A DNA stretch of 64,000 nt. Origin: Desulforamulus reducens MI-1 (GTDB taxonomy: Bacteria; Bacillota; Desulfotomaculia; Desulfotomaculales; Desulfotomaculaceae). Below the pieces are notes generated by a model. That model searched no databases, was not told the DNA's origin, and was given only the letters and a program-made list of their open reading frames with translations. The DNA lies in assembly GCF_000016165.1 (NCBI RefSeq), contig NC_009253.1:2824332-2888331 (forward strand), written 5' to 3'. The translations under genes and the position numbers were made by a program. Each line of letters begins with the position of its first letter. The first letter of the stretch is position 1. Below, in pieces: positions 50,502 to 58,427 of this stretch.

Positions 50502-51332
50502 ATGAAAAAGAAGTTTGCATTTTTGGTTGCCTGCTTACTGACCTTGAGCTTGGTTCTGGCCGGTTGTGGTGGCGAAACAAAGGAAAAAACCGAAGCCCCC
50601 GGCAAAGACGCTAAAATATTAAAGGTGGGTGCTACCCCAGTTCCCCATGCAGAAATTTTAAAAGTTGTTAAGCCCATTCTAGAAAAGGACGGTATTCAAT
50701 TAGAGATTGTTGAGTTTAATGATTATGTACAGCCCAATCTGGCTCTCAATGACAAGCAACTGGATGCCAACTACTTCCAACACCTTCCCTACCTCGAAGA
50801 TTTTAATAAACAGAAGGGCCTGGAACTTTCCTATACAGCTAAAATTCACTTTGAGCCAATGGGTCTTTTCTCCAGAAATGTTAAAGCTGTTAGTGATTTC
50901 AAAGAAGGCGACAAAATCGGTATTCCCAATGACCCAACCAACGGCGGCAGGGCACTGGCTGTTTTAGAAAAGGCCGGTCTACTGAAGCTTAAAGAAGGTG
51001 TTGGCATCAATGCCACCGTACGGGATATTGTAGAGAAAAAAGTTGAAGTAATTGAACTGGAAGCTGCTCAATTGCCCCGTTCCGTAGATGATCTGGCCGG
51101 CGCTGTGATTAACGGTAACTTTGCTGTACAGGCTAAATTTGTTCCCACCGATGCTCTGGTGGCTGAAGATGCTAAGTCCGAGGCTGCGGACACCTTCGGT
51201 AATATTTTAGCCATCCGCAAGGGTGATGAAAATCGTGAAGAGATTAAAAAACTTACTGAAGCCCTGAAGAGTGCTGAAGTTAAGAAATTCATTGAAGATA
51301 CCTACAAAGGTGCTGTTGTTGCTACCTTCTAA
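50502..51332 (+). CDS. metQ: Methionine-binding lipoprotein
   Basis: 276 residues. Lipobox 'LSLVLAGCGG' after a short signal peptide. NlpA-family blocks are 'LKVGATPVPHAEILKVVKPI', 'FNDYVQPNLALNDKQLDANY' and 'HLPYLEDFNK', 'EPMGLFS' and 'IPNDPTNGGRALAVLEKAGL'. It completes the metNIQ importer under S-box control. Confidence 0.96.
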   Translation: MKKKFAFLVACLLTLSLVLAGCGGETKEKTEAPGKDAKILKVGATPVPHAEILKVVKPILEKDGIQLEIVEFNDYVQPNLALNDKQLDANYFQHLPYLEDFNKQKGLELSYTAKIHFEPMGLFSRNVKAVSDFKEGDKIGIPNDPTNGGRALAVLEKAGLLKLKEGVGINATVRDIVEKKVEVIELEAAQLPRSVDDLAGAVINGNFAVQAKFVPTDALVAEDAKSEAADTFGNILAIRKGDENREEIKKLTEALKSAEVKKFIEDTYKGAVVATF

Positions 51333-51344
51333 TACAATAAAGGT

Positions 51345-51376
51345 GTAAAGGCTCCCGAGTTTCGGGGGCCTTTACT
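51345..51376 (+). terminator. Terminator of metNIQ
   Basis: GTAAAGGCTCCCGA, TTT-containing loop and CGGGGGCCTTTAC, followed by TTTG. It lies 12 bases after the metQ stop. Confidence 0.8.
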
Positions 51377-51411
51377 TTGTACAAATATTTAGCTATTCAC
51401 GTTATCACCGC

Positions 51412-52110
51412 TTATGAATGCGACATTTCTCTACAAAGTTTATTGATGGTACTGCTCTCAATGCGGGAGATAAAGGAGCGGGATATATCTAGCCTCTTAC
51501 CCACCTCCCGTTGGGTCAACTCTCTTTCACCCTCCAGACCATATCGTAATTTAATGACGATTTTCTCTCTGGGATTAAGTGTTTGAAGGGCCTTTTCCAA
51601 CCTCTCCACATCCAAGCTTTTCTCCACCAGTTCATCCACCGGGATTTCGTTATTGGCCAGGGTATCCTGCAACTCCAAAGGACTGCCGTCTTTATCAAAA
51701 TCCAGAGGTTCAGAAATAGAGATGGTATTTCGCTCACTTTTCTGCTTGCGCAACATCATTAGCATTTCATTTTGAATGCAAACACCAGCATAGGTGGAAA
51801 ACTTTCTCGCCTTCTTTATATCAAAGGTATCTACACCTTTAATTAAACCAATGACCCCCACTTGAAACAAATCTTGCTTATCGACACCGCTATCTTTCAA
51901 CTTATTGGCAATCTTAGCAACCAATCGCAAATTCCTTTCGATCAGAATCGTTTTAGCTAACTTATCTCCGGTTGCCATTTTTAATAATAACTCCCTTTCT
52001 TCTTCCGGGGATAAAGGATCCGGTAAACTGCCGGAAGAAATATAAGAAACCAGAATTGCTATACCATTGAGAATAGTAAGGGCAAGTAACGTAACAATGC
52101 CAGTGATCAA
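51412..52110 (-). CDS. sigK: Sporulation sigma factor (SigK type)
   Basis: 232 residues. An N-terminal hydrophobic pro-sequence (IVTLLALTILNGIAILVSYI) ends near 'SSGSLPDPLSPEEE', a typical pro-SigK layout. Region 2 has 'LIERNLRLVAKIANKL', 'DLFQVGVIGLIKGVDTFDIK' and 'FSTYAGVCIQNEMLMMLR'. Region 4 has 'LNPREKIVIKLRYGL' and 'REVGKRLDISRSFISRIESS'. The gene is unbroken. It directs late mother-cell genes after pro-peptide removal. SigE is the main alternative, but no spoIIGA is adjacent. Confidence 0.82.
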   Translation of the reverse strand: MITGIVTLLALTILNGIAILVSYISSGSLPDPLSPEEERELLLKMATGDKLAKTILIERNLRLVAKIANKLKDSGVDKQDLFQVGVIGLIKGVDTFDIKKARKFSTYAGVCIQNEMLMMLRKQKSERNTISISEPLDFDKDGSPLELQDTLANNEIPVDELVEKSLDVERLEKALQTLNPREKIVIKLRYGLEGERELTQREVGKRLDISRSFISRIESSTINKLCREMSHS

Positions 52111-52274
52111 TGATCATCCCTCCGTAACAAAAATAGTTATCTACTCTATGCTACGAAGCAGCCTTAGGAAAAGTGCATGTTCAACACAAAAAAATTTGAT
52201 AGAAAGTTCTGGTGAAGGATTTAATTTATTTTTATGGAACAAAATAAGAGAGAAATTGAATAGAGGTGGAATTT

Positions 52275-52871
52275 ATGAAGAGAATACAGTTAACCGTTTT
52301 CTCAGATTATGCTTGACCTTTTTGTTACATCGGCAAAGGTATTGTCGAAAAATTGTCCAGAGAATATCCCTTGGATATTACTTGGGTAGGTTATGAACTT
52401 CGTCCGGAAAGAGCAGCGGAGGGAGAAAAATTAAGTAATATACTGCCCGGCGCAGATTTAAAGCAGGTCTTTGCTCATTATAACCAAGCTGCTTTAGAGT
52501 ATGGTATCTCAATAAATCAGGTTGATTTTTTACCCAACACGCATATGGCTTTAATGGCCACAGAATTTGCTAAGGATCTTGATATGTTTGAAGAGTTTCA
52601 TAGCCTTGTTTTTAAGTCTTTTTTTACCGAAGGGAGGGATATTGGCAACTCCAAGGTAGTGGTTGATTTACTGGTCTCTCTGAATGTTCCCCGGGAAAAG
52701 GCTGCTGCCATCTTAAATGATCCAGTTTACTCTGACAGGGTAAAGAAAAATAGAAATGACGCTGTAAATTTTGTGGCTGGTTTACCCACTTTTATCATTG
52801 AAAACAAGAAAAAAATTGTCGGAGCGCAACCTTTGAATGTTTTTAGGAATATTCTTGATAGCTATCATTAA
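52275..52871 (+). CDS. Selenocysteine-containing DsbA-family (FrnE-like) oxidoreductase
   Basis: AGAGGTGG precedes ATG 52275. The frame reads MKRIQLTVFSDYA, then TGA (52314-52316, codon 14), then PFCYIGKGIVEKLSREY, and is open to 52871, giving 198 residues. In FrnE-like DsbA proteins this position is the first Cys of CPxC/CPFC, so the TGA should encode selenocysteine in U-P-F-C. A hairpin 14 bases downstream fits a bacterial SECIS. The rest is a normal thioredoxin fold with helical insert ('LPNTHMALMATEFAKDLDMF', 'VAGLPTFIIENKKKIVGAQP' with cis-Pro). Automatic callers would begin at TTG 52353 and lose the active site. Confidence 0.88.
52330..52348 (+). promoter_or_regulatory. Bacterial SECIS-like hairpin
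   Basis: TCGGCAA (52330-52336) and TTGTCGA (52342-52348) form a seven-pair stem with one G-U, and the loop is AGGTA. The stem starts 14 bases after the TGA, and G is the second loop base, as in known SelB-binding hairpins such as fdhF. Confidence 0.75.
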
Positions 52872-52999
52872 TACTATGCACTGAATTTCACTTAATTGTT
52901 AATTTTTCTTTAAATACTTACATATTTTTAACATTCCGCCACACCATGTGATATACTCTTTCATGGACTAGATTAAAATATCTCCTTGGGGGGGACTAT

Positions 53000-53614
53000 A
53001 TGTTTTTTAAGAAAACTGATATCTTCTTTGAAACCTTTAAAGCCATTGCAGAAAATATTACTAGGGCCGCAGAGGATTTTAGTGCCGAGATACATAACCC
53101 TAGTAGTGACAAAAGGGGGTTAACAAACCTACAAAATTATGAAAAAACTGGGGATCGTTATACTCATACCATTATAAAAGAGTTAAACAAGACCTTTGTT
53201 ACACCCTTGGAACGAGAAGATATCATGAATTTGGCCGTAAAGCTGGACGACATTCTTGATGGCATTGAAGCTACGATGATCCGCATGGATATCTATGACA
53301 TTAAGGATATGAATATCTTTATTAAGCGTAATACAGAAATCATTTTGGAGCAATGCCAAGAGGTCGAAAAGTCCATTGGCAAACTGGTCACCAAAAGGTT
53401 TTTGGAAATTCGTACTCACGCTGTGAGGATTAATGAACTGGAGAATGAAGCTGACCATCTCTTTAACAATAGCCTAAGAGAGTTAGTGGCCTCCTGTAAT
53501 GACGCCATTCAGTTTATCAAGTATAAGCAGATTTACGAGATGCTTGAAGAAGTCACCGATGCCTGTGAAGACGTGGCAAACATTCTTGAGAGCATTCTTA
53601 TGCGAAATTCCTAA
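53000..53614 (+). CDS. DUF47 (PhoU-like) phosphate transport regulator
   Basis: 204 residues, all helical (FFETFKAIAENITRAAEDFS, 'EREDIMNLAVKLDDILDGIE', 'RINELENEADHLFNNSLREL', 'IYEMLEEVTDACEDVANILE'). The E-x-x-D metal-binding repeats of PhoU-like proteins are present. DUF47 genes nearly always precede a pit transporter, as here (16 bases). It probably controls the transporter. Confidence 0.92.
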   Translation: MFFKKTDIFFETFKAIAENITRAAEDFSAEIHNPSSDKRGLTNLQNYEKTGDRYTHTIIKELNKTFVTPLEREDIMNLAVKLDDILDGIEATMIRMDIYDIKDMNIFIKRNTEIILEQCQEVEKSIGKLVTKRFLEIRTHAVRINELENEADHLFNNSLRELVASCNDAIQFIKYKQIYEMLEEVTDACEDVANILESILMRNS

Positions 53615-53630
53615 TTAAGGAAGGCAGATT

Positions 53631-54629
53631 ATGGAACAACAGATTGTTATTATTGCCGTTGTCGTCTTAGCGTTAAGTTTTGACTTTATTAACGGGTTTC
53701 ACGACACTGCCAATGCAATTGCTACATCTATTTCCACCAAAGCCCTTAAGCCCAGAACCGCCATTGTTCTTGCCGCTTGTATGAATTTATTGGGTGCACT
53801 CACCTTTACTGGTGTTGCTAAAACCGTGGGTGGCAAAGTAGCAAATCCCGCTAACATTGAACACGGGGTTTATGTTGTGGCAGCAGCCCTGATAGCAGCC
53901 ATTATTTGGAATTTAATTACTTGGTATTATGGTATTCCCAGTAGTTCATCCCACGCTTTGATCGGTTCCTTAGCAGGTTCCGTTATTGCCGCAGCAGGGT
54001 TTACTGCCGTTAATTTTAAAGGCTTCCTAACTATTATTGAGGGTCTTATTTTATCCCCTTTACTTGCCTTTACCGTGGGCTATATTATTATGTCTATTAT
54101 TCGTATGATATTTGCTAATGTTTCGCCCCATAAATTAAACTCTAATTTTAGATTTTTACAGGTTTTTACAGCTGCCTTCCAAGCCTTTAGCCACGGCACC
54201 AACGATGCTCAAAAAACAATGGGTATTATTACCTTTGCATTGGTTGCAGGCGGGTTTCAAGAAAGCTTAGATGTGGCTCTGTGGGTAAAGGTTTCTGCTG
54301 CAATGGCAATGGCCCTAGGTACCTCCGTTGGTGGTTGGCGTATTATTAAAACTGTAGGTTCAAAAATTATCAAATTTGAACCGGCCAGTGGTTTTGCCTC
54401 AGACCTGACATCTGCCCTAGTTATTACTGGTGCTACATTAATTAAATTGCCGGTTTCCACCACCCACGTGATTAGTTCTGCTATTATGGGCGTTGGTTCA
54501 GCTAAAAGATTCTCTTCTGTGCAGTGGGGGACCGCTGTAACGATGGTTTCTGCTTGGATCATCACCTTACCGATTACAATGATTCTAGCTTCATTAACCT
54601 TTATTATTGTAAGAGCTTTACTTCTATAA
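53631..54629 (+). CDS. pit: Low-affinity inorganic phosphate transporter (PiT)
   Basis: 332 residues with ~10 membrane segments. The two PiT signature repeats are seen as 'SFDFINGFHDTANAIATSIS' and 'QAFSHGTNDAQKTMGIITFA', with 'IPSSSSHALIGSLAGSVIAA' and 'KLPVSTTHVISSAIMGVGSA'. It moves phosphate with a cation across the membrane. A terminator follows. Confidence 0.95.
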   Translation: MEQQIVIIAVVVLALSFDFINGFHDTANAIATSISTKALKPRTAIVLAACMNLLGALTFTGVAKTVGGKVANPANIEHGVYVVAAALIAAIIWNLITWYYGIPSSSSHALIGSLAGSVIAAAGFTAVNFKGFLTIIEGLILSPLLAFTVGYIIMSIIRMIFANVSPHKLNSNFRFLQVFTAAFQAFSHGTNDAQKTMGIITFALVAGGFQESLDVALWVKVSAAMAMALGTSVGGWRIIKTVGSKIIKFEPASGFASDLTSALVITGATLIKLPVSTTHVISSAIMGVGSAKRFSSVQWGTAVTMVSAWIITLPITMILASLTFIIVRALLL

Positions 54630-54675
54630 CGGAAATTGTTTGCAACCTATTGTTTACCAAAGTAGGTTACAATCC

Positions 54676-54712
54676 AAAGACCGCCCCGATTTATTCGGTG
54701 GCGGTCTTTTAA
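54676..54712 (+). terminator. Terminator of the DUF47-pit operon
   Basis: AAAGACCGCC, loop, GGCGGTCTTT followed by TAAT. Confidence 0.8.
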
Positions 54713-54910
54713 TATGTTAATGGTTCTTCTGAAGCGATCGTGGGTTTTTTGTCCACCGTCCATACTTATAAGGGTATTGATTTGAGGGCATAGGGTACAA
54801 GCTGTTTTATCAAATTAATATAAACATTTTTGGTGACACTGATCTATTCTTGATTCTATCTGGTAACTCTCTAATTTGAACTGCATATGCTGTTAGCGGA
54901 GGTGTTTCCC

Positions 54911-55177
54911 ATGGATATATTCCCAAATTTTAAGCAACCTTTGTTTCATGTTCCTTCCCAAAGGCCCTGCATCTCCCTGGGTGGTTGCCTTACCAGTAAG
55001 TTGGTTACCGCCAAGTTTAATAATGGGATGGTCCTATCCATTCGCTTAGCAGAACTGATTCCCAATGAATTGACGAACTGTGCCCACTGTGGCAATCCTG
55101 TGAAACCGGACCAGAAGGGAGTTTGTAAGAAGTGTCGTACTCCCCTCTGCCCATCCTGTGGTAAGTGTAATTGTTAA
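54911..55177 (+). CDS. Zinc-ribbon protein of unknown function
   Basis: 88 residues from ATG 54911, since GGAGGTG lies seven bases upstream (the frame is open from 54887). A mixed N terminus (MDIFPNFKQPLFHVPSQRPC) is followed by a cysteine-rich C terminus with CAHC, CKKC, CPSC and CNC pairs, a double zinc ribbon. Family not recognised. Confidence 0.6.
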   Translation: MDIFPNFKQPLFHVPSQRPCISLGGCLTSKLVTAKFNNGMVLSIRLAELIPNELTNCAHCGNPVKPDQKGVCKKCRTPLCPSCGKCNC

Positions 55178-55268
55178 TGACTCCTATCGAAAGGAGTTTC
55201 TTTTTTCATAATAATTTTGCTCGAAATGGGCATCACTTACTATAGAGCTTTCTATGAGGAGGACACCT

Positions 55269-56456
55269 ATGAGCGAATACCTTGGAAACAAAGAAGCCAA
55301 ACAGCAAATGCTAAAGACCATTATTAAAGACCTGCATCAAGGAAAGGATTTTAATCAGGTTAAAGCTGATTTTCAAAACCTTATTAAGGATATTGATGCC
55401 AGCGAAATTGCAAATATGGAGCAGGCCTTGATTGGTGAGGGTATGAATCCCGAAGAAATTACCAAACTCTGTGATGTACACGCTGCGGTATTCCGGGACG
55501 CCCTGGAAGAAAATGAAAAGCCAAATTTGATTCTTGGTCATCCCATGTACACCATAAAGCATGAAAATGAAGAAATCAAAAAGGCTCTGGAGGAACTGGA
55601 TAACTATTTTTCATCTAACCAAATGGATGCATTTAAAGATCGCCTATCCTTCTTCCGGGATAACCTGGACAGGCACTACTCAAAAAAAGAAAACATCCTC
55701 TTCCCTTACCTTGAGAGACACAACATTACCGGGCCACCATCGGTTATGTGGTCGGTGGATGATGAGATCCGGGATATGGGCAAAATCCTTTTGACAAGGG
55801 TAAAGGAAGGCGATGCTGGAGCTATTAAAACAGCCTATGAAACCATGAAAAATAAAATATCAGAAATGATTTTTAAGGAAGAAAACATTCTAACCCCCAT
55901 GCTGCTGGAAACTTTGACAGAGGAAGAATGGGCAGAAATCAAACAGGAGGATGAGGAGTTCGGTGTGGTTTTTTCTAAACCCCATGGGAACTTCTGGCAA
56001 CCGAAGGCCGTTACGACAAAAAATATTTCCTTTGAACCCACCGGTGAGGCACTGTCTCTGGATACAGGCTTTCTGACTCTGGAACAAATCAACACCATCC
56101 TTACCAACATACCCATCGATATTACCTTTGTAGATAAGGACGATACAGTAAGATACTTTTCCCAAGGCAGAGAGCGTATCTTTGTTCGTACCAAATCCAT
56201 TATTGGAAGGAAAGTGCAAAATTGCCACCCACCTGATAGTGTTCATATGGTGGAAAAAATCTTATCCGACTTTAAGCATGGCAAACATAGTACTGCTGAG
56301 TTCTGGTTGGAACTGGCTGAAAAATTTATTCACATTCGCTACTTTGCCCTACGGGATGAACAGGGTCATTATGTGGGTACAATGGAAGTAAGTCAGGATG
56401 TTACCGGTATCCGGTCCCTAGAAGGCGAAAGGCGGTTATTACAGTATGAGGACTAA
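55269..56456 (+). CDS. DUF438 / hemerythrin / PAS protein
   Basis: 395 residues from ATG 55269 (GAGGAGGAC upstream). DUF438 at ~5-75 (LKTIIKDLHQGKDFNQVKAD). A hemerythrin HHE domain at ~80-225, with His and Glu ligands in 'GHPMYTIKHENEEIKKAL', 'NLDRHYSKKENILFPYLERH' and 'MIFKEENILTPML'. A PAS domain follows (INTILTNIPIDITFVDKDDT, then 'RTKSIIGRKVQNCHPP'). Proteins with this layout sense oxygen or nitric oxide via a di-iron or haem site. The output partner is not visible. Confidence 0.92.
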   Translation: MSEYLGNKEAKQQMLKTIIKDLHQGKDFNQVKADFQNLIKDIDASEIANMEQALIGEGMNPEEITKLCDVHAAVFRDALEENEKPNLILGHPMYTIKHENEEIKKALEELDNYFSSNQMDAFKDRLSFFRDNLDRHYSKKENILFPYLERHNITGPPSVMWSVDDEIRDMGKILLTRVKEGDAGAIKTAYETMKNKISEMIFKEENILTPMLLETLTEEEWAEIKQEDEEFGVVFSKPHGNFWQPKAVTTKNISFEPTGEALSLDTGFLTLEQINTILTNIPIDITFVDKDDTVRYFSQGRERIFVRTKSIIGRKVQNCHPPDSVHMVEKILSDFKHGKHSTAEFWLELAEKFIHIRYFALRDEQGHYVGTMEVSQDVTGIRSLEGERRLLQYED

Positions 56457-56764
56457 CCATCTATGTAAATATTTACCTGATATTTTTTCTCCCCTATTTC
56501 TTTACTTTTCACTTAATATTCAATATAATCTAAATAAGGGGAGCGCCTGAAGTTAAGTAGTAAGAACTGACACGGATTTTGTTTCACGAGGTTTTCTGTG
56601 AAGTATACTGTGATTAAAGGTTTTGCTAGTTAAGTCTGGTTGTAGTTCCCTATTTGAGTTTCTATTAGGTCGATTATTCATAAGGTTGTGTGTATGTAGG
56701 TTTATTTTTGTTTTTGGCGTTCCCCAAATAAGGAAACCCGGGCTATCCCGGGTTTTCTCTTTTT
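56457..56764. other. Intergenic stretch with a terminator
   Basis: 308 bases with no convincing gene. Only the hairpin at 56734-56755 stands out. Confidence 0.5.
56734..56764. terminator. Bidirectional terminator
   Basis: AAACCCGGG, CTAT, CCCGGGTTT, then TCTCTTTTTTT on the plus strand. It lies directly after the stop of the convergent minus-strand gene. Confidence 0.75.
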
Positions 56765-57295
56765 TTACAGACTGTATTCCTCAATCTCTTCTAACACCTG
56801 GTCTACATTTTTGGAGATATTTAATTCTTTTAACACTCTTTGCCATATTTCCCTTTGACAGTCCTCTTTTTTCCAGCCATACTCTTGAAGAGCTTGATAG
56901 CCATAATCTTTGACCGCATCTTCCTCCGGCATAAAATATATATCCTCTGAACGGTTTTCAACTTTAGCCGAGGAAACCAAGTTTATATCTAAGATAAAAG
57001 CTTCTCCGTCAAGGTAAATTTCAGTCCAATGGTGAGGAAATTCCCTTCCCTCAAAGCTAACCGTTCCCCTTTGAATAAAAACATCATAATCCTTTAAGAG
57101 AAGTAACCCATAAAGGATGGAACAAGACTTTCTATCTAAGTCGATATTAAGAAACCTTTCTTCTTTTAGTATGTTTTTTACGGCTGATGCCATATCCAAT
57201 ATCTGTTTTACTTGATCCAACTGACAAAACACTGCTCTCTCTCTCCTTTTGTGGCCTCGTATTTTTATTATCTTAACATAAGTTCCTTTGATCAA
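56765..57295 (-). CDS. Transglutaminase-like fold protein (tentative)
   Basis: 176 residues. A possible Cys-His-Asp triad is seen in 'LDRKSCSILYGLLLLKDYDV' (Cys ~58), 'GREFPHHWTEIYLDGEAFIL' (His ~90) and 'LDINLVS' (Asp ~103), the order used by transglutaminase-like and papain-like enzymes. No signal peptide, so cytoplasmic. The C-terminal ~60 residues are helical and acidic. Family membership is by motif order only. The real substrate is unknown. Confidence 0.5.
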   Translation of the reverse strand: MIKGTYVKIIKIRGHKRRERAVFCQLDQVKQILDMASAVKNILKEERFLNIDLDRKSCSILYGLLLLKDYDVFIQRGTVSFEGREFPHHWTEIYLDGEAFILDINLVSSAKVENRSEDIYFMPEEDAVKDYGYQALQEYGWKKEDCQREIWQRVLKELNISKNVDQVLEEIEEYSL

Positions 57296-57407
57296 CCGTT
57301 CATACCCTAGGAATAAGCTATTTTTTGTTTATCATTAGTAGAAATTATTGATCCAAAGCATGCCGGGCATAATATGAAAGGACAATAGAACCGGGGGAGC
57401 TTTAATT

Positions 57408-58346
57408 ATGCTAAAAAAATATATATCCAGGGCAGATGGGACATTGGTAGAAACGGAAAACATTGAGACAGGCTCCTGGATTAGTATCGTAAATCCAGAA
57501 GAAAAAGAAATTGCACAGATTCTCACTCTGTTAAATATCGAACATGAATTTATCCCAGATGCCTTAGACGAGGCAGAAACACCTAGAATTGAACGAAAAG
57601 ATCATTATATTTGGATTATTATTGATATCCCGGTGACCGTTAGCAAGCAAAGGAACGCCCTTTTATATGATACCATTCCTCTCACAATTATTGTTACAGA
57701 GAATTATTTTGTAACAATAACTTTAAGGGAAAATGACATTATTCAAGACTTTATTCAAAAAAAAGTTCAAGGGTTTTATACCTTTAAAAAAACTCGCTTT
57801 GTATTACAAATACTTTATGTGATAGCAACCTACTATTTGAAATACCTGAGACAAATTAATCAGAAAACTAATAAAATTGAAGAAGAATTGCACCAGTCCA
57901 TGCGAAATGAAGAATTGTACTCCCTTTTGAGTTTGAGTAAAAGCCTAGTTTATTTTACGACCTCCTTAAAAGCAAACGAAATGGTAATGGAAAAGATGCT
58001 ACGGAATAACTATCTTAAGATGTATGAAGATGATAAGGAAATTTTAGAAGATGCCATAATTGAAAATAAGCAGGCCATAGAAATGGCCCACATTTACAGT
58101 AATGTTTTGAGTGGTATGATGGATGCCTTTGCTTCGGTCATTTCAAACAATGTAAACATTGTTATGAAGTTTTTAACTTCCATTACCATCATTCTGGCAG
58201 TGCCCACAATGATAGCAAGTTTCTTTGGTATGAATGTGGTGCTACCCCTAAAGGAATATCCCTATGCCTTTACTGGCATCATTCTATTCTGTATTTTGCT
58301 CTCCTTTATTATAGGTTTAATCTTTACCAGGAAAAGATATCTTTAG
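57408..58346 (+). CDS. corA: CorA-type divalent cation transporter
   Basis: 312 residues after a GGGGGAG site. A large N-terminal cytoplasmic domain (~1-245) is followed by two membrane segments, the first ending in the signature 'ASFFGMNVVLP' (GMN), then 'FTGIILFCILLSFIIGLIFT' and a basic end. This is the CorA layout for Mg2+ or Co2+ uptake. Confidence 0.94.
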   Translation: MLKKYISRADGTLVETENIETGSWISIVNPEEKEIAQILTLLNIEHEFIPDALDEAETPRIERKDHYIWIIIDIPVTVSKQRNALLYDTIPLTIIVTENYFVTITLRENDIIQDFIQKKVQGFYTFKKTRFVLQILYVIATYYLKYLRQINQKTNKIEEELHQSMRNEELYSLLSLSKSLVYFTTSLKANEMVMEKMLRNNYLKMYEDDKEILEDAIIENKQAIEMAHIYSNVLSGMMDAFASVISNNVNIVMKFLTSITIILAVPTMIASFFGMNVVLPLKEYPYAFTGIILFCILLSFIIGLIFTRKRYL

Positions 58347-58427
58347 AAAAAATAAAATATAAGTTATTTTTTTTGTACCAATAATTACTTTCTAATTGTG
58401 ACAAGATAATCTAGGGTTGGTGATAAG

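Noticed and set aside
52067-52396. A 109-codon plus-strand frame over the sigK start and the selenoprotein start
   Set aside because: It overlaps two better genes, has no motif, and its composition is not protein-like.
52353-52871. Treating the DsbA-like gene as starting at TTG 52353
   Set aside because: That start has no ribosome site and removes the redox motif. The upstream ATG with an in-frame TGA explains the sequence better.
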